Position numbers and translations under genes: made by a program
Notes under the pieces: model-generated
Seen by the model: only the letters and a program-made list of their open reading frames with translations
Databases searched by the model: none
What the model was told of the DNA's origin: nothing
NCBI GenBank assembly: GCA_900469345.1
Contig: UBWZ01000021.1
Location: forward strand, 1 to 37,262
Reading direction: 5' to 3'
DNA from: Hyphomicrobiales bacterium
GTDB lineage: Bacteria; Pseudomonadota; Alphaproteobacteria; Rhizobiales; Rhizobiaceae
Length of the DNA stretch: 37,262 nucleotides
Shown here: positions 32,834 through 37,262 of the stretch, in pieces
Layout: every line of letters starts with the position of its first letter
Position numbering within the stretch: the first letter of the stretch is position 1

Positions 32834-33715
32834 ATGCCGCCCTTGCCATCAGATAAGCCCGTCTACCGCTTCGCGCCAAGCCCGAACGGCAGGCTGCATC
32901 TTGGCCACGCGCTCTCCGCGTTTGAGAACCATGATCGCGCAGGCGCTGCCGGCGGCCGCTTCCTGCTGCGGATGGAGGACATCGATACCGCCCGCTGCAC
33001 GCCGGCCTTCGAGGCGGCCATTTATGAGGACCTTGCCTGGCTCGGGCTGCGGTGGGAGGAGCCGGTGCGGCGGCAGTCGGAGCATTTCCCGCTCTATGAA
33101 GCAGCTTTGACACGGCTGAGGGAGATGGACCTCGTCTACCCCGCCTTTCTTACCCGCGGCGATGTGAAGGCCCGGGTGACGGCAGCAGAACAGGCCGGTA
33201 GCGTCTGGCCGCGCGATCCGGATGGTTCGCCGCTCTACCCTGAGGACGACCGGAACCGGAGCGACAGCGAGCGCCGCGCGCTGATGGCCGGCGGAGCGCG
33301 CTTTGCGGTCCGCCTGGATATGGCCAAGGCCCTGGATAAGATCGGTAGGCCCCTCGCCTGGACGGAGACGGGTGACGGCCGCACCGGCCGCATCGAGGCC
33401 GACCCTTCCACCTGGGGAGACGTGATCCTGTCGCGCTCCGACGCGCCGTCGAGCTACCATCTGTCCGTCACGCTCGACGATGCAGCCCAGGGTATTACCC
33501 ATGTGGTGAGGGGACAGGATCTCTTCGAGGCGACGTCGGTACACCGGCTCCTGCAATCGCTCCTCGACCTGCCGCAACCGGTCTATCATCACCACCGGCT
33601 GGTGCTCGGAGCGGACGGTCGCAAGCTGTCAAAGAGCGACAACTCAACGGGGCTTGCCACCCTTCGCGACCAGGGGCTCGCGGCGGGCGACATCCGCCGC
33701 CTGGTTGGACTCTAG
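32834..33715 (+). CDS. gluQ: Glutamyl-Q tRNA(Asp) synthetase
   Basis: A 293-residue truncated glutamyl-tRNA synthetase that attaches glutamate to queuosine at position 34 of tRNA(Asp). The HIGH-type motif is APSPNGRLHLGHA and the KMSKS-type motif KLSKSD. It lacks the anticodon-binding domain, as expected. The region where E. coli GluQ has zinc-binding cysteines (here VYPAFLTRGDVKARV) has no cysteine, so this copy probably lacks the zinc. The ATG at 32834 is the natural start; a much longer frame upstream is antisense to alkA. Its last 72 bases overlap the convergent yihY-like gene. Confidence 0.93.
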   Translation: MPPLPSDKPVYRFAPSPNGRLHLGHALSAFENHDRAGAAGGRFLLRMEDIDTARCTPAFEAAIYEDLAWLGLRWEEPVRRQSEHFPLYEAALTRLREMDLVYPAFLTRGDVKARVTAAEQAGSVWPRDPDGSPLYPEDDRNRSDSERRALMAGGARFAVRLDMAKALDKIGRPLAWTETGDGRTGRIEADPSTWGDVILSRSDAPSSYHLSVTLDDAAQGITHVVRGQDLFEATSVHRLLQSLLDLPQPVYHHHRLVLGADGRKLSKSDNSTGLATLRDQGLAAGDIRRLVGL

Positions 33716-34618
33716 CTCGTTCTGCACACGCTGGCGGCGTTCCCGGCGAAACCGCGAAAACACGGAATAGATCCGGTACTTCATCAGGGCGGCGTTGAGT
33801 TCGGCTCCGAGCATGAAGATCACACCGACCATGTACAGGAACACCAGCACGATCATGATCGATGCCAGGCCGGCATAGGTCGCGGCATAGTTGGCGAACG
33901 TCGACAGATAGGCGGCAAAGCCGAAGCCGAAAGCTGTCCAGATGATGATCGTCATCAACACGCCGGGGAGAATGTCGATGATCCTGCGGTTTCCTGCAGG
34001 CAGCCATTTGTGCGACAGTAGAAGGCCGACCATCAGCAGCAGCGCGGTCCCGACAAGCCCCCAGTTGGCGGCGGCGTTGAGATCGGACAGCAGCCACGGA
34101 AAGCGCGTCTCGGCAAATCGCAGCGCAACCGGCACGGCCACGAGAAGAATGCTGATCACCGCGAAAATCACCACCGCGACGATGACATAGCCGAGGCTCG
34201 CCAGCCGCGTCACGTACCAGGGCCGGTGCTCGGTCACCCGGTAGGCGCGGTTGAGCGAAACCCGCAGGGCCTCCACGCCGTTGGACGCGAAATAGGCAGC
34301 CGCCAGCACGGAGACCGTGAGAATGCCGCCGCGCGGGATGAGGAGGACCCGCTGGATCTCCGACGCGATGGGCTCCGCAATGTCGGCGGGCCACGCATCG
34401 AACAGCAGGTGGACGGCAGTCGCCGAAAAGCCGCCTGCCCCGAGAAAACCGGCAAGCGCCGTCCCGAAGATCAGAAAGGGGAAGAGCGCGAGCAGGCCGG
34501 ATAACGCGACATGGCTTGCCATCGCCCATCCGTCATCCTCGGTGAAATGCCAATAGGCGTCCCACAGGACCTTGAAGGCGAGCCTGTACCATCTGACGGG
34601 GGTTTCTGGTTCGGACAA
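33644..34618 (-). CDS. YihY/virulence factor BrkB family membrane protein
   Basis: A 324-residue inner-membrane protein with about six hydrophobic helices. Family segments include the opening WHFTEDDGWAMASHVALSGLLALFPFLIF, HKWLPAGNRR and the late FLYMVGVIFMLGAELNAAL. It was once thought to be an RNase BN; the function is unknown, possibly transport. A TTG at 34618, with GGAG seven bases upstream, appears to be the start. The C-terminal tail is Arg- and Lys-rich and runs 72 bases into the convergent gluQ gene. It is divergent from the SDR gene with 68 bases between. Confidence 0.9.
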   Translation of the reverse strand: MSEPETPVRWYRLAFKVLWDAYWHFTEDDGWAMASHVALSGLLALFPFLIFGTALAGFLGAGGFSATAVHLLFDAWPADIAEPIASEIQRVLLIPRGGILTVSVLAAAYFASNGVEALRVSLNRAYRVTEHRPWYVTRLASLGYVIVAVVIFAVISILLVAVPVALRFAETRFPWLLSDLNAAANWGLVGTALLLMVGLLLSHKWLPAGNRRIIDILPGVLMTIIIWTAFGFGFAAYLSTFANYAATYAGLASIMIVLVFLYMVGVIFMLGAELNAALMKYRIYSVFSRFRRERRQRVQNELESNQAADVARREPLVAKGGKPR

Positions 34619-34686
34619 TCGCGACTCCGTTGTGGGCTGCCCCGAAATATGGGAGGAACCCCTGCACTTGTACAGGGAACCTCTTA

Positions 34687-35520
34687 ATGCCCGAACAAAG
34701 AACGATCATCGTCACCGGCTGTTCCTCCGGGATCGGCGCCTATTGCGCCCGGGCTCTCAAGAATGAAGGCTGGCGGGTGTTCGCGACCGTGCGCAGGCAG
34801 GAGGATCTCGCCGCGCTGGAGGCCGACGGCCTCGAAGCGCTGCTGCTGGACTACACCAGGACCGAGACGATCACGGCGCTCGTGGATGCGGTAAAGCGAC
34901 GCAGCGGCGGGCGGATCGACGCGCTTTTCAACAACGGCGCCTACGGGCAGCCGGGCGCGGTCGAAGACCTTTCGACCGATGTCCTGCGCCTGCAGTTCGA
35001 GACGAATTTCTTCGGCTGGCACGAGCTAACCCGGCAGGTGATCCCGCTCATGCGCGCCCAGGGCCATGGCCGCATCGTCAACTGCTCGTCGATCCTCGGT
35101 CTGCTTCCCTATCGCTTCCGCGGCGCCTATACGGCCTCGAAATACGCGCTGGAGGGGCTGACGGTGACGTTGCGCATGGAGCTTCAGGGAAGCGGCATCG
35201 AGGTCAGCCTGATCGAGCCCGGCCCGATTGCGTCGCAGTTCACCGCAAACGCGCTCGCCGCCATCCAGGCGCACGTGGATATCGAAGGCTCCGCCCATGC
35301 GGTGGAATATCGGCGCCAACTGCGCCGGCTCGACGGCCGCGGCCCCATCAACCGCCACAAGCTTGGACCGGAAGCGGTCCACCGCGTCCTCAACCACGCC
35401 TTGACCTCGCCTCGCCCCAAGCCCCATTATCTCGTCACGAGGCCCGCGAAACAGGGCGCTTTCCTGAAGAGACTGCTACCGGCCGCACTGTTCTACAGGC
35501 TCATGCGGCGGCTGGACTGA
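34687..35520 (+). CDS. Short-chain dehydrogenase/reductase
   Basis: A 277-residue classical SDR. The cofactor motif TGCSSGIG is at 10-17, NNGAYG (variant of NNAG) at 82-87, the catalytic serine in NCSS at about 134, and Y148/K152 in YTASK. The start ATG at 34687 has AGGGAA upstream; 19 more codons in frame are less likely. The substrate is unknown. It leads a same-strand series with a small HIG1-like protein 16 bases on, then PduO and the rhomboid protease, so an operon is likely. Confidence 0.9.
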   Translation: MPEQRTIIVTGCSSGIGAYCARALKNEGWRVFATVRRQEDLAALEADGLEALLLDYTRTETITALVDAVKRRSGGRIDALFNNGAYGQPGAVEDLSTDVLRLQFETNFFGWHELTRQVIPLMRAQGHGRIVNCSSILGLLPYRFRGAYTASKYALEGLTVTLRMELQGSGIEVSLIEPGPIASQFTANALAAIQAHVDIEGSAHAVEYRRQLRRLDGRGPINRHKLGPEAVHRVLNHALTSPRPKPHYLVTRPAKQGAFLKRLLPAALFYRLMRRLD

Positions 35521-35536
35521 AAGGCGAAGACCCGCA

Positions 35537-35740
35537 ATGTCGAGTGTTACAACTGTGCTGGCCCTGATCGTCATGGGGCTCGTCGTTCTTGTGCTGATCC
35601 GTGGATTGTTCAACATGCTGAAAGGCACCGATGCCAACCGGTCGAACAAGCTCATGCAGCTGCGCCTGCTCTTGCAGGCGATCGCGATCGCACTCATCAT
35701 GATAACGCTCTGGCTGACCGGTGGCGGGCGGCCGAGCTGA
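35537..35740 (+). CDS. Small twin-transmembrane protein, HIG1-like
   Basis: A 67-residue protein with two hydrophobic helices (about 6-27 and 44-63) joined by a basic loop NMLKGTDANRSNKLMQLRLL. The pattern matches the HIG1 domain family, related to mitochondrial respiratory supercomplex factors, and small alphaproteobacterial proteins called twin transmembrane proteins. A role near the respiratory chain is family-based inference. It sits between SDR and PduO with 13-16 base gaps. Confidence 0.8.
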   Translation: MSSVTTVLALIVMGLVVLVLIRGLFNMLKGTDANRSNKLMQLRLLLQAIAIALIMITLWLTGGGRPS

Positions 35741-35753
35741 CAGCAGGCGGACA

Positions 35754-36326
35754 ATGGTAAAGCTCAACAAGATTTATACCCGCACGGGCGACGACGGCAC
35801 GACGGCACTGGTCTCCGGGCCCCGGCGCGACAAGCACGATCTGCGCGTCGATTCCTATGGCGAGATCGACGAGACCAATTCGGCGATCGGCATCGCGCGC
35901 CTCCATACCCGCGCAACCCCGGAACTGGATGGCATGCTTTTGCGCATCCAGAACGACCTCTTCGATCTCGGCGCCGATCTCGCCACGCCCGAAACCGGGC
36001 AGAAGCCGGATTACGAGCCCTTACGCGTGCTGGAAGCCCAGGCAACGCGGCTGGAAAGCGAAATCGACCTGCTGAACGCCGAACTGCAGCCGCTGAAGTC
36101 GTTCGTCCTGCCGGGCGGATCGCCGGCTGCAGCCTATCTCCACCTTGCCCGTACCATGGCGCGTCGCGCCGAACGGGTGATGGTGGAACTGTCACGCCAG
36201 GAGCCCGTCGGCGAGGCGGCGTTGAAATACGTCAACCGGCTTTCGGATTTCCTGTTCGTCGCCGCCCGCTACGCCAATGACCGCGGCGAAGCCGACATCC
36301 TGTGGGTGCCCGGCAAAAACAGGTAG
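35754..36326 (+). CDS. Cob(I)yrinic acid a,c-diamide adenosyltransferase, PduO type
   Basis: A 190-residue ATP:cob(I)alamin adenosyltransferase that makes adenosylcobalamin. The ATP segment is KIYTRTGDDGTTALVSG at the N-terminus; RVDSYGEIDETNS, FVLPGGSPAAAYLHLARTMARRAER and NRLSDFLFVAARYAN are typical. The ATG at 35754 follows GCAGGCGG. It is 13 bases after the HIG1-like gene and 30 before the rhomboid. No other cobalamin gene is in the window; coupling with methylmalonyl-CoA mutase elsewhere is a plausible inference. Confidence 0.94.
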   Translation: MVKLNKIYTRTGDDGTTALVSGPRRDKHDLRVDSYGEIDETNSAIGIARLHTRATPELDGMLLRIQNDLFDLGADLATPETGQKPDYEPLRVLEAQATRLESEIDLLNAELQPLKSFVLPGGSPAAAYLHLARTMARRAERVMVELSRQEPVGEAALKYVNRLSDFLFVAARYANDRGEADILWVPGKNR

Positions 36327-36356
36327 AACCGCCAGCAGCGCAAGGAGACGCACCGC

Positions 36357-37103
36357 ATGTTCATCCCGCTGCACGACGCCGTCGAACTGAAATACATCCG
36401 CGTCCAGTGGGTGACGATCGGCATCATCGCCGTCAACGTCCTCTCCTGGGCCTTCACGGCGCTGGCAGGTGCGGAAACGGCGGAGCGGGCATCGCTCGGC
36501 CTCGGCTTCATACCGGCGGTCGTCTTTAATTACGCGGTGCTCGACCCGTCGGTGATCTTCGTCCCGAAGGACGCGACATTCCTGACCTACGCCTTCCTGC
36601 ATCTGGATGTCTGGCACCTGGCCTCGAACATGCTGTTCCTCTGGGTGTTCGGCGACAATGTCGAGGACGCTCTCGGGCATCTGAGGTTCGCCGTCTTCTA
36701 TTTGCTTTGCGCCGCCGCGGGCGCGTTGCTGCACGGGCTGGTCGGCCCGTCCGCCGACGGGCCGCTGATCGGCGCCTCGGGCGCCATTTCCGGCGTCGTC
36801 GCGGCTTATTTCCTGCTGCATCCGCGGGTGCGGGTCTGGGTGCTCGTGCTGTTTCGCATCCCGCTGCCGCTGCCGGCCTTCATTCCGCTGACCCTGTGGA
36901 TCGTCCAGCAGTTCGCCATGCTGGCGCTTGATCTCGACGGCATGGTGTCCTGGGGCGCGCATGTCGGCGGCATCGTCTCGGGCGCCGTTCTCGTTATCCT
37001 AATGCGCCGCAAGGGCGTGCCGCTGCTGGACCGCAGCATCGTTACGCCGAGAGCCGTCAAGCGACAACCGGGCGTGCCAACGACTGCTCTTGCGTCGGAA
37101 TAG
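36357..37103 (+). CDS. Rhomboid family intramembrane serine protease
   Basis: A 248-residue membrane protein with about six hydrophobic helices. The catalytic serine is S141 in GASGAISG and the partner histidine H202 in WGAHVGG; the oxyanion-supporting N91 lies in HLASNMLFLWVFG. It cleaves membrane-spanning substrates inside the bilayer; targets are unknown. The ATG at 36357 lies 30 bases after PduO, with AAGGAGACG upstream. It may be co-transcribed with the genes before it. Confidence 0.93.
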   Translation: MFIPLHDAVELKYIRVQWVTIGIIAVNVLSWAFTALAGAETAERASLGLGFIPAVVFNYAVLDPSVIFVPKDATFLTYAFLHLDVWHLASNMLFLWVFGDNVEDALGHLRFAVFYLLCAAAGALLHGLVGPSADGPLIGASGAISGVVAAYFLLHPRVRVWVLVLFRIPLPLPAFIPLTLWIVQQFAMLALDLDGMVSWGAHVGGIVSGAVLVILMRRKGVPLLDRSIVTPRAVKRQPGVPTTALASE

Positions 37104-37142
37104 GGCTATGAGAAATCCGCAGGTCGCGACGTCAGATCCACG

Positions 37143-37170
37143 TTGTAATCGGGTCAAAAATGCGTATCCA
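37143..37170 (+). promoter_or_regulatory. Possible promoter of etfB
   Basis: TTGTAA (37143-37148) is followed after 16 bases by TATCCA (37165-37170). This would start transcription about 65 bases before the next gene. The boxes are only fair matches. Confidence 0.35.
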
Positions 37171-37242
37171 TGTCGCCCACTGACAAATGGATGGGCCGCA
37201 GATGTCGCAATCTGCCGCGGGAAATAGTCAAGGAAGGACCCC

Positions 37243-37262
37243 ATGAAGATCCTGGTGCCTGT
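37243..37262 (+). CDS. etfB: Start of electron transfer flavoprotein beta subunit (partial)
   Basis: Only the first codons are in the window: ATGAAGATCCTGGTGCCTGT gives MKILVP and the next codon starts GT. This is the usual opening of EtfB (MKILVPVKRV in rhizobia), and AAGGAAGGA lies upstream. I recall etfB following the PduO gene in Rhizobiaceae. The call rests on six residues plus context, so it is provisional. Confidence 0.6.

Overview
The window is a GC-rich, densely coded stretch of an alphaproteobacterial chromosome, most likely from the family Rhizobiaceae (Rhizobium/Agrobacterium relatives). This rests on protein character and gene order recalled from that family: clpB, a DUF4167 gene, prmC-prfA-ptsP-lysC, ubiG, DUF1178-grxC-comF, mutT-GNAT-argJ, secA, and a PduO/etfB neighbourhood. 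No database search was possible, so the genus is left open. No CRISPR array, transposase, integrase, phage gene or rRNA was seen. There is one tRNA, tRNA-Leu(CAA).

Layout. 1-434: no convincing gene. 435-6394: a membrane-anchored M23 peptidase faces the ClpB disaggregase across a shared terminator, followed by an OpgC-like acyltransferase with a very AT-rich leader. 6395-14592 (minus strand): DUF4167, prmC, prfA, ptsP, lysC and a secreted SH3b protein with a tandem Trp/Asp/Arg/Pro repeat tail. 14835-18674: ubiG, DUF1178, grxC, comF and a class I methyltransferase, then a short hypothetical gene paired with an orphan Flp pilin. 18779-25135: mutT, GNAT and argJ in one operon, a PpiC-type isomerase, and secA. 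25414-30671: an envelope-glycan group of flippase, CelD/BioF2-like acetyltransferase, tRNA-Leu, hexapeptide acyltransferase, FkbM methyltransferase and family 2 glycosyltransferase. The acyltransferase and methyltransferase look lower in GC than their surroundings and start directly behind the tRNA. 30907-37262: DsbB-like protein, HNH endonuclease, AlkA-type glycosylase, GluQRS overlapping a YihY/BrkB gene tail to tail, SDR, HIG1-like membrane protein, PduO adenosyltransferase, rhomboid protease and the first bases of etfB.

Most of the window is housekeeping: translation termination (prfA/prmC), nitrogen-type PTS control (ptsP), amino-acid synthesis (lysC, argJ), quinone synthesis (ubiG), export (secA), envelope folding (PpiC, DsbB), redox and repair (grxC, mutT, alkA). 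The parts that could hold something undescribed are the glycan islet at tRNA-Leu, the hypothetical/Flp-pilin pair with its inverted repeat, and several leader palindromes (before the PpiC gene, DUF4167 and ptsP). I found no clear new defence or mobile system. Five minus-strand genes appear to use TTG starts; these were chosen from Shine-Dalgarno spacing and upstream stops.
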